From CAWBLP01 sp963789495 (GTDB lineage Bacteria > Pseudomonadota > Alphaproteobacteria > Acetobacterales > Acetobacteraceae), in the NCBI GenBank assembly GCA_963789495.1, contig CAWBLP010000005.1, positions 380,533-444,532 of the forward strand: 64,000 nucleotides of DNA. Reading direction: 5' to 3'. The notes beneath the pieces were generated by a model. It saw only the letters and a list, made by a program, of their open reading frames with translations. It was not told the DNA's origin and did no database searches. The position numbers and the translations under genes were made by a program. Shown here piece after piece: positions 1 to 9,286 of this stretch (its first letter is position 1; every line of letters starts with the position of its first letter).

Positions 1-614
1 CAAAAACGCTTGCCGTGGTTCATGTGTCGCAGATGCGCGACCTCGTGTGCGGCGACGTAGTCCTGCACGAATGCTGGAGCCATGACCAGGCGCCAACTGA
101 ACGAGAGCGATCCATCGGCCGCGCAACTGCCCCAGCGGCTTCGGGTATCTTTCACGGTCAGCCGGCGTGGATGTAGATCGGCGCTCTGCGCCTTGGCCAC
201 GGTGAGCGCCGCCAGTCGGCGTCGCGCCTCGGCGCGCAGGAAATCCTTGACCCGGCGCGCCAGGAATTCCGGCCGTCCAGTCACGAACAGTTCGCCGTTG
301 TCCAGCCAAGCGCCGCCGCGCGCCTGTGGTAGATGCCGGATGCGGTGCGGGACGCCGCAGATCGGCACCAACGCGTCATCGGTCAGCGCCACGGCATCGG
401 GGAGGGCAGCGAGCCGATCGGAGACCCAATCGGCATGATTGGTCAGCAGGGCGATGCCGGCACGGACCCCCACGCGCAACGGCAGGGTGACCACCACGGT
501 GCCGCCGTACGGGTCGATGCGCAGGCTGATGCGGCGGGCACGGGCACTACGTCGCCACTCGACCCGGGCCACGCCGGATGGAAGCTGGAGCGAGTCGGGC
601 AGGATGGTCTCCAC
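1..614 (-). CDS. YgjP-like (DUF45/M48-type) metallopeptidase, partial
   Basis: Translating the minus strand from GTG at 614 gives an open frame running off the window edge (about 204 codons). It contains the family signature near residues 165-200: a DTRSRWGSC box, then SWRLVMAP, then a zinc-binding HEVAH followed by LRHMNHG. These match the YgjP/SprT-like metal-dependent hydrolase family, usually about 230-250 residues, so only the last part is missing. A stop lies 12 codons upstream of the GTG and no ATG occurs between, so GTG is the most likely start. It is transcribed in the same direction as pyrE, 107 bp downstream of it. The cellular role is unknown; these are putative zinc proteases. 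The family call is firm, the substrate is not known. Confidence 0.85.
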   Translation of the reverse strand, partial: METILPDSLQLPSGVARVEWRRSARARRISLRIDPYGGTVVVTLPLRVGVRAGIALLTNHADWVSDRLAALPDAVALTDDALVPICGVPHRIRHLPQARGGAWLDNGELFVTGRPEFLARRVKDFLRAEARRRLAALTVAKAQSADLHPRRLTVKDTRSRWGSCAADGSLSFSWRLVMAPAFVQDYVAAHEVAHLRHMNHGKRF

Positions 615-721
615 GCCGCCACAGAGACCGGAGATACTGGTGATTCGTCAAGCGTGCCGGCGTACCAGGCTCCTGTCAGTTGGCCGCGGTGCCGGTCTGG
701 CGCGTAGCCCTCAGGAGTGGC

Positions 722-1471
722 TCAGGCCTCCTTCTCTGCCCGCCGAGCGGCGGCTTCCTCCGCCGATGAGACACCGCCATGTGCGGCGGACCATGTCACC
801 GGGTTTTCCAGGAACTTCCGCACCTCACTCAGCGCCGCCTCAGAGAAATAGGGCCGCTCCTGGCACGCCTCCAGCACGTCCCACCAGGTGCACAGATGGT
901 GCAGGGTGATGTCCATTCGCGCCAAGGTCTCAAACGCGCCGGGGAACACGCCGTAGAAGAACACGACAAAGGTGTGGTTCACGATCGCGCCCGCGTCTCG
1001 CAACGCCTGGGCGAAGCGGATCTTTGACTGACCGTCAGTGGTCAGGTCCTCCACCAGCAGCGTGCGCTTGCCCTCAGGCACGTCGCCCTCGATCAGCGAC
1101 TGGCGGCCGAACCCTTTTGGCTGCTTGCGAACATAGGCCATTGGTGCGGCCATTCGATCGGCGATCCAGGCGGCGAACGGGATGCCTGCGGTTTCGCCGC
1201 CGGCCACCGCCTCGATTGTCTCGTAGCCGACGTGACGGTGGATCTTCTCCACCGCCAGCTCGCAGATCTTCGCTCGCACCCGCGGAAAGTAGATGATCCG
1301 CCGACAATCGATATAGACCGGAGACTTCCAGCCCGAGGTGAAGGTATATGGCTCCTCGGGTCGGAAGTTGATTGCCTTGATTTCCAGCAGCATCCGCGCG
1401 GTCAGCAGAGCCGCATCGCGGTCCCATTCGCTGACGCTGGTCTTCGGCAAGACGGGGGCTGGCTTGGCCAT
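722..1471 (-). CDS. pyrE: orotate phosphoribosyltransferase
   Basis: Cytosolic enzyme of pyrimidine biosynthesis that joins orotate and PRPP to give OMP. The product is 249 residues from the chosen ATG. It shows the PRPP-binding loop LLVEDLTTDGQSK in the second half, the TSGWKSPVYIDCR substrate region and the YVRKQPKGFG stretch typical of PyrE. The reading frame extends 12 codons further upstream, but the ATG at 1471 has a GAGGAG Shine-Dalgarno about 10 bases before it and starts MAKPAP, so it is preferred. The C-terminal extension (about 20 alanine/glutamate-rich residues) is longer than in short PyrE forms. It is divergent from the dehydrogenase gene at 1537, with a 65 bp gap that must hold both promoters. 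Confidence 0.9.
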   Translation of the reverse strand: MAKPAPVLPKTSVSEWDRDAALLTARMLLEIKAINFRPEEPYTFTSGWKSPVYIDCRRIIYFPRVRAKICELAVEKIHRHVGYETIEAVAGGETAGIPFAAWIADRMAAPMAYVRKQPKGFGRQSLIEGDVPEGKRTLLVEDLTTDGQSKIRFAQALRDAGAIVNHTFVVFFYGVFPGAFETLARMDITLHHLCTWWDVLEACQERPYFSEAALSEVRKFLENPVTWSAAHGGVSSAEEAAARRAEKEA

Positions 1472-1536
1472 CGCGCGCGGCTCCTCTACTGATCGCCGGA
1501 GTTGCATAACGGATCACGGGTTAAGGAGACAGTCCC

Positions 1537-2604
1537 ATGGCGCGCACCCACCGCATTGCGGTCATCCCCGGCGACGGAATCGGCAAGGAAACCGTGCCGG
1601 AGTCGCTGAAAGTGCTGGACGCCGCGGCGCGCCGCTTCGGCTTCGACCTGGCGTTGACCCACTACGACTGGTCCTGCGAGACCTACAAACAGACTGGCGC
1701 GATGATGCCGTCCGACGGTCTGGACCGGCTCCGCGATTCGGACTCCATCCTGCTCGGCGCGGTCGGCTGGCCGGGCGTTCCCGACCACGTGTCGCTGTGG
1801 GGTCTGCTGATCCCGATCCGGCGCGGCTTTGACCAATACGTGAACCTGCGGCCCTGCAAGCTGTTGCCTGGCGTCCGCACGCCGCTGGCTGGCCGCACCG
1901 AGGCCGACATCGACTTCTACGTGATACGCGAGAATACTGAAGGTGAATACTCCTCGGTGGGCGGTCGCATGTTCGAAGGCTCGGACCGTGAGTTCGTTAC
2001 ACAGCAGAGTGTATTTACCCGCAAGGGGACCGATCGCATCCTGAAATATGCGTTCGAGCTTGCGCGGTCCCGGCCGAAGAAGCATCTGACCTCTGCCACC
2101 AAATCGAACGGTATTACTTTCACCATGCCGTACTGGGATGAGCGATTCGCCGACATGGGCAAGCAGTATCCGGACATCCGCACTGATCAATTCCACATCG
2201 ACATCCTGTGCGCGCATTTCGTCCAGCACCCGGATTGGTTCGACGTGGTGGTGGGGTCGAACCTGTTCGGCGATATCCTGTCTGATCTGGGCCCGGCGGT
2301 GGCGGGGTCGATCGGTATTGCCGCAGGCGGCAACGTGAATCCGGAACGAGAATTTCCCTCGATGTTCGAGCCGGTGCACGGGTCGGCGCCCGACATCGCC
2401 GGGAAATTCATTTGCAATCCGATCGGCCAGATCTGGTCGGCGGCACTGATGCTGGAACATCTTGGCGAGGCAGCTGCGGGCAAGGCGATTGTCGATGCGA
2501 TCGAGACGCTGCTGCGCGAGAGCGGGCCGAAGACGCGCGACATGGGCGGCCAGGCAGGCACTGCCGATGTCGGCAACGCGATCGCGCAGTTGGTGGGTGG
2601 CTAG
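1537..2604 (+). CDS. ttuC: tartrate dehydrogenase/decarboxylase or D-malate dehydrogenase family
   Basis: 355-residue member of the isocitrate/isopropylmalate dehydrogenase superfamily. It starts with the nucleotide-binding IAVIPGDGIGKE motif. It has the substrate-site arginines in VNLRPCKLLPGVRTPL, the YVIRENTEGEYSSVGG loop and the metal-binding GSNLFGDILSDLGPAVAGSIG region. The tartrate/D-malate branch is favoured over LeuB by the GAVGWPGVPDHVSLWGLLIPIRRGFDQYVN segment. It would oxidise tartrate, D-malate or related 2-hydroxyacids with NAD and a divalent cation in the cytosol. An AAGGAGA ribosome site precedes ATG 1537. Complete and unbroken; exact substrate cannot be read from sequence, so the symbol is a family label. 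Confidence 0.82.
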   Translation: MARTHRIAVIPGDGIGKETVPESLKVLDAAARRFGFDLALTHYDWSCETYKQTGAMMPSDGLDRLRDSDSILLGAVGWPGVPDHVSLWGLLIPIRRGFDQYVNLRPCKLLPGVRTPLAGRTEADIDFYVIRENTEGEYSSVGGRMFEGSDREFVTQQSVFTRKGTDRILKYAFELARSRPKKHLTSATKSNGITFTMPYWDERFADMGKQYPDIRTDQFHIDILCAHFVQHPDWFDVVVGSNLFGDILSDLGPAVAGSIGIAAGGNVNPEREFPSMFEPVHGSAPDIAGKFICNPIGQIWSAALMLEHLGEAAAGKAIVDAIETLLRESGPKTRDMGGQAGTADVGNAIAQLVGG

Positions 2605-2677
2605 CGCCGCGTAGGGACGCAGCAAGCAATCGGGGCGTTGCACCCGCTGGCTTGCCTGCATATCCGGCGGACGCAGC

Positions 2678-3562
2678 TCACCCCTTGACCGCGCCCGCGG
2701 CGAGGCCCTGTACCACGAATTTTCGCAGCAGCAGCACCAGGATCACGGAAGGTGCCATTGCGATCAGGCAGATTGCCATCATCAGGTTGAAGAACACGTG
2801 CACATCCCCGACCAGGCTCGCGATCACCACCGGCAGCGTCATGAACTCGGCGCGGTTATTGAGGATCAGCGGGATCAGCAGATCGTTCCACGCGATAATG
2901 AAGACGATCGCGCCATAAGAGGCGAGCGCGGGTGTGGACAGCGGCAGCGTGATGCGCAGGAAGGCGGTGAAGCGCGTGCATCCGTCGATGCGTGCCGATT
3001 CATCCAGTTCGCGCGGGATGGAGGCGAAATACGGTGCCAGGATCAGGATGCCGTAGGGCAGCAGGAATCCGGTGAGGGCGATGATCACGCCCCAGATCGA
3101 GTTCAGCAGGCCAAGCCGGCGGAACAGGACGTAGAGCGGAATCATCAGCACGATCGCCGGCACGAACCGCGCAAAGATGTTGATGTTCATGAGCCACTTG
3201 ACCCAGCGTCGCTCCAGCCGCGTCACGGTGAAGGCGGTCAGTGACCCGAAGGTCAGGGTCAGCACGGTGACGCTGGTCGCGATCAGCGCGCTGTTGGCCA
3301 GCGCGTAGTAGATCTTCTTGACGTTGTCCGGCAGATAGGTCGCCTGATCGAAGATGGTGCCATGCTGCGCGCCGCCCGACAGAATCACGCGAAAATTGTC
3401 CAGCGTCCAGACGTGCGGCAGGATCGAGCGGGTTGTTGCCTGCAGGCTCTTCTCGGATTGCAGCGCACCGATGGTGACGGCGATCAGCGGCAGCAGGAAG
3501 AACAGGATCACCGCGACATTGGCGAGATGCAGCAACAGCCGCGTGGTGCGGGAGGGGCGCAT
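2678..3562 (-). CDS. carbohydrate-type ABC transporter permease (MalG-like)
   Basis: 294-residue inner-membrane permease with six predicted hydrophobic segments, beginning with LANVAVILFFLLPLIAVTIG. The cytoplasmic EAA loop near residues 200-225 reads ELDESARIDGCTRFTAFL followed by ITLPLSTPA, the coupling helix that contacts the ATPase. This is the MalG/UgpE-type subunit. The start lies 12 bp after the stop of the partner permease gene upstream (3574-4530), so the two are co-transcribed with the binding-protein gene at 4546-5898. No ATP-binding subunit is encoded nearby, so the importer must borrow an ATPase encoded elsewhere. Solute unknown: sugar, polyol or glycerol-phosphate are all possible. 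Confidence 0.88.
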   Translation of the reverse strand: MRPSRTTRLLLHLANVAVILFFLLPLIAVTIGALQSEKSLQATTRSILPHVWTLDNFRVILSGGAQHGTIFDQATYLPDNVKKIYYALANSALIATSVTVLTLTFGSLTAFTVTRLERRWVKWLMNINIFARFVPAIVLMIPLYVLFRRLGLLNSIWGVIIALTGFLLPYGILILAPYFASIPRELDESARIDGCTRFTAFLRITLPLSTPALASYGAIVFIIAWNDLLIPLILNNRAEFMTLPVVIASLVGDVHVFFNLMMAICLIAMAPSVILVLLLRKFVVQGLAAGAVKG

Positions 3563-3573
3563 CGCTTTACCTT

Positions 3574-4530
3574 TCAGCTCACGCGGCGATAGACGACGCG
3601 CACATAAAGCAGCGCCAGCACACCGATCACCAGCGCCAGCACATAGGCCGACGCAGCGCCGACGCCGATATCGAACGGGGGGGCGAAGCTCTTCTTGTAG
3701 CTATACCAGGCGGCGACCCAGGTCGCATCGCCAGGTCCGCCCTGGGTGATCGCCAGCACTTCCTCGAACACGGCGAAGGCGAAGGAGGTGCGCAGCACCA
3801 GGATCACCACGATGATCGGTCGCAGCAAGGGCAGGGTAATGTGCCGGAAGCGCTGCATCGCGCTGGCACCGTCCACCGAGGCCGCCTCGTACAGTTCGGC
3901 GCTGATCCCCGCCAGGGCGGCGTGCACCAGCAGGATGGCGAAGGGCAGCGTGCGCCAGATATAGGGAACGGCAATCGCGAACAGGGCGGTGGATGGATTG
4001 CCGACCCAGTCGATCGGTTCGTGCCACAGACCGAGGGTGAGCAGGATACGGTTGAGAAAGCCGAAGTCGAAATTATACATGAACGACCAGATCAGGCCGT
4101 TCGCGATCGGCGGCACGGCGTACGGCAGCAGCATCAGGTAGCGCGTGATGCGTCCGGTCCAGACGTGCTTCTGGTCGATCAGCAGGGCGATCGCCACCGC
4201 CAGCGCCACTTCCATCGTGACCGAGAAGGCGGTGAAGATCAGCGTGTTCTTCAGCGCCAGCAGGAACATCGGATCGCTCAGGATCCGCTGATAATTCGCC
4301 CAGCCGACGAACGGAAACACGCCGTGCCGCAGTTGCGCCAACGAAACCTTATGGCAGGACAGGTACGCGGCGTAGAACAGCGGGTAGGCCAGCACCAGTG
4401 CCATGGTCAGCAGGGTCGGGATGTTCATCACCACGCCCAGCGGGCCTGGCGGAAGCTCCCAACCGAACCGTCGCCAACGGGCCGGAGCGGCCTGGGCGCT
4501 GACCGCGCCCAATGAGGCCACCGCACGCAT
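3574..4530 (-). CDS. carbohydrate-type ABC transporter permease (MalF/UgpA-like)
   Basis: 318-residue inner-membrane permease paired with the gene at 2678-3562. Hydrophobic segments begin with MNIPTLLTMALVLAYPLFYAAYL, and the EAA-type loop is AELYEAASVDGASAMQRFRHITLPLLRP. This is the usual MalF-like partner in a three-gene solute importer. It lies 15 bp downstream of the binding-protein gene and 11 bp upstream of the second permease, consistent with one transcript. The N-terminal 25 residues are hydrophilic and alanine/arginine-rich. Frame is intact. The transported solute cannot be inferred from the permease. Confidence 0.87.
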   Translation of the reverse strand: MRAVASLGAVSAQAAPARWRRFGWELPPGPLGVVMNIPTLLTMALVLAYPLFYAAYLSCHKVSLAQLRHGVFPFVGWANYQRILSDPMFLLALKNTLIFTAFSVTMEVALAVAIALLIDQKHVWTGRITRYLMLLPYAVPPIANGLIWSFMYNFDFGFLNRILLTLGLWHEPIDWVGNPSTALFAIAVPYIWRTLPFAILLVHAALAGISAELYEAASVDGASAMQRFRHITLPLLRPIIVVILVLRTSFAFAVFEEVLAITQGGPGDATWVAAWYSYKKSFAPPFDIGVGAASAYVLALVIGVLALLYVRVVYRRVS

Positions 4531-4545
4531 TACCGTGCACTCCCG

Positions 4546-5898
4546 TCAGGTTTTCTGCACTTCCTTGATCGCGCCGATCAGCGTGTCGCAGCACTGGTCA
4601 GCGGTCGTCTGGCCAGTCAGCGTCTTCTGCACTTCGATATTCAGCCGGTCGCTCCAGGCGAAATGCCACGGCTTGTAGATGGAGTTGCAGACCTCGCCGA
4701 CATAGGTCGCCTGGTCCCAGATCGCGAGGATCTTGTTCGGATCGCCCCAGGGCTTCCAGCCTTCGGTGATGACCTTGCTGTTCATCACCGACTGATAGCC
4801 GGATCCCAGCATGGCGTCCCGCGCCAGGTTGTCGGCCTGGGTGTACTGCCCGTCCTTCGTCTTGCCACCGAGATATTGCAGCAGTTTCCAGGCCCATTCC
4901 TTGTCGCGGTTGGCCGAGCACAGGAAGTAGACATGGGTATCGCCGATCGTCTTGCCGTCATTCGGCGAGCCCAGCACATGCACCTTGCCGGCGATCGGGG
5001 ATTGCGACTTGTCGTTGACGATGTTCAGTCCGTAGTGGTGGTTCGGTCCGCGATACAGATTCTTGCCGGCGCCGAAGGTCTTCGCGGAAGACGTGAACTG
5101 CACCTTCAATGATTCCGGATCGGCGAGTTCCTCCTTGAAGGTGGTGGCCCACCATTTCAATGTTTCGCGCGCGATCGAACCCGGGCCAAGCTGATGGTTG
5201 CCGGCCTTGTCGAAGAACACGCCGCCGCGGTTCCAGGTCATCTGGTACCAGGTGCCCGGCAATTGTTCCAGCCCGACACCGGCCACCCACAGGACCGGGT
5301 ATTCGGAGATCTTGTCCTTTTTCGCCTTGCGGCATTGCTCCAGGAATTCGTCATAGGTCTTGAACGGCTCGAACCCCGCCTTCTCCAGCAGGTCGCTGTA
5401 GTAGTTCCACACCCACACCGTGGAGAAATACGGCAGCCCCATCATCTTGCCGTTGTACACCGCGACCTGCTTGGCCGATGGCGTGAAGTCCGCAAGGTAT
5501 TCCTTGGCGCCCGGCAGGTCGTCCAGCGGCTCGACCAGCCCCTGATCGATGAAACTCGGAAACGAGAATGGTGACGACTGCGATACGTCGATGGTCTCGC
5601 CACCGGCATACATCGTCATCAGCTTGGTCGGGTGATCGTTGAACGAGGAAATCGTGGCGTCTACCGGAACGCCCCAGTCGGCATCGAACTTCTTCGAGAT
5701 CTTCGTGTAGATGTCGCCATAGGTCCAGACGACGAAGTTCAGCTTGTCGACCTTGCCTGGTGGGCGTGCCGCCCAGGGTGCATCTGCCGCGAATGCGCGT
5801 CCGATGCGGCGATTCGCCATCCCCAAACCCAGTGCCGCGGAAGAACCCAGAAGAGCGCGGCGTCCGATGCGGCCGTGCTCGTTGTCCCGTTCTGTCAC
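4546..5898 (-). CDS. extracellular solute-binding protein of a sugar-type ABC importer (Tat-exported)
   Basis: Family 1-type periplasmic binding protein, 450 residues from the GTG start at 5898. This start was chosen because an AGGAGG site sits 7 bases upstream, although the frame stays open for 30 more codons. The N-terminus has a twin-arginine signal: RIGRRALLGSS, a hydrophobic stretch, then a likely cleavage after GRAFA. The mature part carries KLNFVVWTYGDIYTKI and AVYNGKMMGLPYFSTVWVW, typical of this class. It would capture the solute and deliver it to the two permeases encoded downstream (3574-4530, 2678-3562). It is first in that operon and divergent from the gene at 6111, with 212 bp of shared upstream DNA. 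Confidence 0.85.
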   Translation of the reverse strand: MTERDNEHGRIGRRALLGSSAALGLGMANRRIGRAFAADAPWAARPPGKVDKLNFVVWTYGDIYTKISKKFDADWGVPVDATISSFNDHPTKLMTMYAGGETIDVSQSSPFSFPSFIDQGLVEPLDDLPGAKEYLADFTPSAKQVAVYNGKMMGLPYFSTVWVWNYYSDLLEKAGFEPFKTYDEFLEQCRKAKKDKISEYPVLWVAGVGLEQLPGTWYQMTWNRGGVFFDKAGNHQLGPGSIARETLKWWATTFKEELADPESLKVQFTSSAKTFGAGKNLYRGPNHHYGLNIVNDKSQSPIAGKVHVLGSPNDGKTIGDTHVYFLCSANRDKEWAWKLLQYLGGKTKDGQYTQADNLARDAMLGSGYQSVMNSKVITEGWKPWGDPNKILAIWDQATYVGEVCNSIYKPWHFAWSDRLNIEVQKTLTGQTTADQCCDTLIGAIKEVQKT

Positions 5899-6110
5899 CC
5901 AGAAGCCTCCTGCGAGATCGAAGGTGTTCCTCCCCGGTGCGATTTTTCGCTGTCGCACCCTCCGATGCAGGTCCGTTGATGTCAACAAGGATTTTGATCA
6001 TGCGGCAGTACGGCGTTCCTGCGCCGGATCGCGCGCCACGCTCGCGGTCCCGGCTGGACCGTTGCGTCACCTGCATCCTACCATCCGCCCAACGACAAAG
6101 GGACGGGGAA
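5899..6110. promoter_or_regulatory. divergent intergenic region
   Basis: 212 bp between the ABC importer operon (leftward) and the catabolic genes (rightward). Promoters for both must lie here, but I see no convincing -35/-10 pair, operator palindrome or regulator gene beside it. The functional label is positional only. Confidence 0.4.
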
Positions 6111-6422
6111 ATGTCACGCAAGACCGCGCTGTTCCGTCAGTTGAGCGAAGCGCCGGAGATCCTGATCCAGCCGAACATGTATGACGGCTGCTCCGCGCGG
6201 CGGATGACCGGCGCCGCCATCCAGGGCATGCGCAACGCCCTGTCCGTGTTGCAGCAATCGGCTACCGAAGGCCACGTGATCGAACGTCTCGACCGGGCGG
6301 TGTCATTTCTGGAGATCAACGACCTGATCGGCCTGGCTACCATCCGCGCGATGGAGCAGGGCTTTCTCACCACGCAACAATTGCCGGTGAAATACGGCGA
6401 CCCGGCGCAGGCGGTCGCGTGA
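6111..6422 (+). pseudogene. isocitrate lyase/PEP mutase family protein with internal deletion
   Basis: A 103-codon open frame from ATG 6111 (GGACGGGGAA just upstream) joins two ends of a roughly 290-residue family. Residues 1-32 (SRKTALFRQLSEAPEILIQP, then NMYDGCSAR) match the N-terminal strand and helix of isocitrate lyase/phosphoenolpyruvate mutase-type enzymes. Residues from about 35 on (AAIQGMRNALSVL, then LEINDLIGLATIRAMEQ) match the C-terminal helices of the same family. The TIM-barrel core with the metal-binding aspartates and catalytic cysteine loop is absent, about 180 residues lost in frame around 6205. Catalysis is therefore not expected. The TGATG junction couples it to the enoyl-CoA hydratase gene. 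It could be a deletion relic or a retained small protein. Confidence 0.7.
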
Positions 6423-7126
6423 TGACCGATCCCGCATCCGACGCCGTGTTGCAGCACCACGCCGATGGCGTGTGCCGACTCACCCTCAACCGTCCGCGCG
6501 CCGCCAACGCCATCGACACCATCCTGGCCGACGCGCTCGCCGACGCCTTGCGGCAGGCCGCGGCGGACGCGGCCGTGCGCGCGGTGGTGCTGACCGGCGC
6601 CGGCGACCGCGTGTTCTGCGCGGGCGTGAACATCCGCAACGGCGAATTGGCGGACCAGCGCCGTCGCAACCTGCGTCTCTGCCTGGCGTCACTGCTGGAA
6701 TTCCCCAAGCCGCTGGTCGCCGCGATCAACGGCGTGGCCAGCGGCGGTGGCTGCATGCTGGCGCTGCTCGCCGACCAACGGGCGATCGCCGACGACACCG
6801 CCTTCGTACTGCCGGAGATCGACCTCGGCATTCCGGCATTTCCGGCGCTGGCAATCCTCAGCCAGTCGCTGGGCGACGCATTGGCCGCCGACCTGGTGCT
6901 GAGCGGCCGTCGCTTTGCCGCGGCGGAAGCCGAACGCTGGGGGCTGGCCGTCGGCACCGCACGCGACGCGCTGATCGCGGACGCCACGGCCAGCGCCCAG
7001 GCACTGGGTGCGAAACCCGCCGACACCTATCGCCTGTGCAAGGCCTGGCTGAACCGGCGGATGCAGGCGGCGATCGACGACGCGACCGCAACCGGCGAAC
7101 GGATGCGGGCCGAACCGGCCGGCTGA
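6422..7126 (+). CDS. enoyl-CoA hydratase/isomerase family protein
   Basis: 234-residue crotonase-fold protein. Visible family marks are VCRLTLNRPRAANAID at the N-terminus, the first oxyanion-hole region AGDRVFCAGVNI, and the second oxyanion-hole loop AINGVASGGGCMLALLADQRAIADD. The residues aligned to the crotonase catalytic glutamates fall in LPEIDLGIPAF, which has one acidic residue before IDLG. It would act on a CoA thioester in the cytosol, as a hydratase, isomerase or decarboxylase. The start overlaps the stop of the preceding gene (TGATG), so the two are translationally coupled. It is slightly shorter than the usual 255-260 residues at the C-terminus. Substrate unknown. Confidence 0.83.
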   Translation: MTDPASDAVLQHHADGVCRLTLNRPRAANAIDTILADALADALRQAAADAAVRAVVLTGAGDRVFCAGVNIRNGELADQRRRNLRLCLASLLEFPKPLVAAINGVASGGGCMLALLADQRAIADDTAFVLPEIDLGIPAFPALAILSQSLGDALAADLVLSGRRFAAAEAERWGLAVGTARDALIADATASAQALGAKPADTYRLCKAWLNRRMQAAIDDATATGERMRAEPAG

Positions 7127-7202
7127 TCCGCGGGTTCGGACATGACGCGCGGCGCCGCGAGTGCCACACTGCGCGCACTCTCCACCAGCGGTTTCCCGAT
7201 CC

Positions 7203-9286
7203 ATGACCTTTCGTACCCGACTTGCCGTCGATATCGGCGGCACCTTCACCGATCTCGTCCTCGCGCTGCCTGATCGCACGCTCTCCTCCAAGCTGCTCAC
7301 CACGCCCGACTCGCCCGACCAGGCGGTGATCGCCGGCGCCCAGGCCATCCTGCAGGAGGCCGGCATCGATGCCTCCCAGCTCGACCTAGTGATCCACGGC
7401 ACCACGCTCGCCACCAATGCGCTGATCGAGCGCAAGGGCGCGCGCACCGCCCTGATCACCACCCAGCGGTTTTCGCGATTCGCTGGAGATCGCCTACGAA
7501 CACCGGTTCGAGCAGTACGATCTCTACATGGAACGTCCCACCCCGCTGGTGGAACGCGACCTGCGGCTGGAAGTGCCGGAACGCCTCGCCGCCGACGGCA
7601 CCACACTGCTGGAGCTGGACGAAGCCGCGCTGGACGCGCCTGGCGCCCATGCTGCAACGCCACGGGATCGAATCGGTCGCGATCAGCTTCCTGCACTCCT
7701 ACATCAACCCGGCGCATGAAGACCGCGCCCGCGCCCGCCTGGCACGCGCGCTGCCCAACCTCGCCGATCACCATCTCCGCCGAGGTCTGCCGCGAAATCC
7801 GCGAATACGAGCGGACCTCCACCACCGTCGCCAACGCCTACGTGCTGCCGCTGATGGACCGCTACCTGGCCCGCATGCAGCAAGGCCTGCGCGACCTCGG
7901 CGCCGACTGCCCGCTGCTGCTGATGATGTCCTCGGGCGGCATCTGCACGGTGGAAACCGCGCGCCGCTTCCCGGTGCGGCTGGTGGAAAGCGGCCCCGCC
8001 GGCGGCGCCATCCTGGCCCGCCACGTCGCCGCCCGCGGCGGCTACGACCGCGCCATCTCCTTCGACATGGGCGGCACCACCGCGAAGATCACGCTGATCG
8101 ACGATTTCACCCCGCAGCAGTCGCGTCATTTCGAGGTCGCCCGCACCTGCGCGCTTCGCCAAGGGCAGCGGCTTTCCGGTGCGCATCCCGGTGATCGACA
8201 TGGTGGAGATCGGCGCCGGCGGCGGTTCCATCGCCCGCGTCGACGCGCTGAAGCGCATCGTGGTCGGGCCGGACAGCGCCGGCTCCGATCCCGGCCCCGC
8301 CTGCTACGCGCCGCGGCGGCACCGACGCCGACCGTCACCGACGCCGACGTCGTGCTGGGCCGCATCGATCCCGCGCCTGTTCGCCGGCGGCAAGATCGCG
8401 CTGCGATCCCGCGCGCGCCGAACAGGCCGTCGCCGCCAGCATCGGCACGCACGCTGGACATGGCGCTGGCCGAAGCCGCCCGCGGCATCGCCGAGATCGT
8501 CGATGAAACCATGGCCAGCGCCGCCCGCGTGCACGCGGTGGAGAACGGCAAGGACACCGGCGAGCGCACGCTGATCGCGTTCGGCGGCGCCGCGCCGCTG
8601 CACGCCGCCCGCCTCGCGCAGAAGCTCGGCATGCCGCGCGTGGTGATCCCGCCGGATGCCGGGGTCGGCTCCGCCTTCGGCTTCCTGGAAGCACCGGTCG
8701 CCTACGAAGTGGTGCGCACCCGGCTGCTGCGGCTGGACGCGCTGGACCAGACGGAGATCGACGCGCTGTTCGCCGAGATGCGCGCCGAGGCGGAAGCCGT
8801 GGTGCGGCTCGCGATGCCCGCACGGCGCGCTTGCAGGAGACCCGCACCGCCTACATGCGCTACCGCGGCCAGGGTCACGAGATCGCCGTGCCGCTGGGCG
8901 ACGGCGCGCTCGATCCCGACACGCTGCGCGCTGGCGTTCGATGCCACCTACGCGCGGCTGTTCGGCCGCATCATCCCGCGGCTGGAAATCGAGGCGCTCA
9001 CCTGGACCCTGGCCCTGTCGCAGCCGCACGACCTGCCCGCCCGCGCCGACGACGCCGCCCGATGCCGGCGCGGCCCAGCCAACCGGCACGCCGCCGCATC
9101 GTCGAACCCGGCATCGGCGAGGCGGTGGATGCCGCGGTGTTCGCCCGCGCCGATCTGCAACCCGGCGCCACGCTGCACGGCCCGGCGGTGATCGTCGAAG
9201 CCGGCACCGCCACCATCGTCCCTACCGGATTTTCGGCGCGCATCGCCGCCGGCCAGGAAATCGTCATCGAGGAGTCCGCCGCATGA
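7203..9286 (+). pseudogene. hyuA: hydantoinase/oxoprolinase subunit A (HyuA-type), many +1 frameshifts
   Basis: The three forward frames together spell one complete HyuA-type protein of about 690 residues. The N-terminal ATP-binding part reads LAVDIGGTFTDLVLALPD, then VIHGTTLATNALIERKGA. The middle has CREIREYERTSTTVANAYVL, SGGI and FDMGGTTAKI. The C-terminal part has AFGGAAPLHAARLAQKLGMP. Roughly twelve frame changes, each explained by one extra base, occur near 7468, 7641, 7762, 8147, 8311, 8331, 8366, 8406, 8452, 8822, 8932 and 9057. The family performs ATP-dependent hydrolysis of 5-oxoproline, hydantoins or related lactams with the B subunit encoded next. The end overlaps hyuB by ATGA. 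It is either a decayed gene or a stretch of uncorrected sequence. Confidence 0.8.

Noticed and set aside
82..909. Several plus-strand open frames opposite the YgjP and pyrE genes
   Set aside because: They are arginine/proline-rich shadows of minus-strand genes with clear family motifs.
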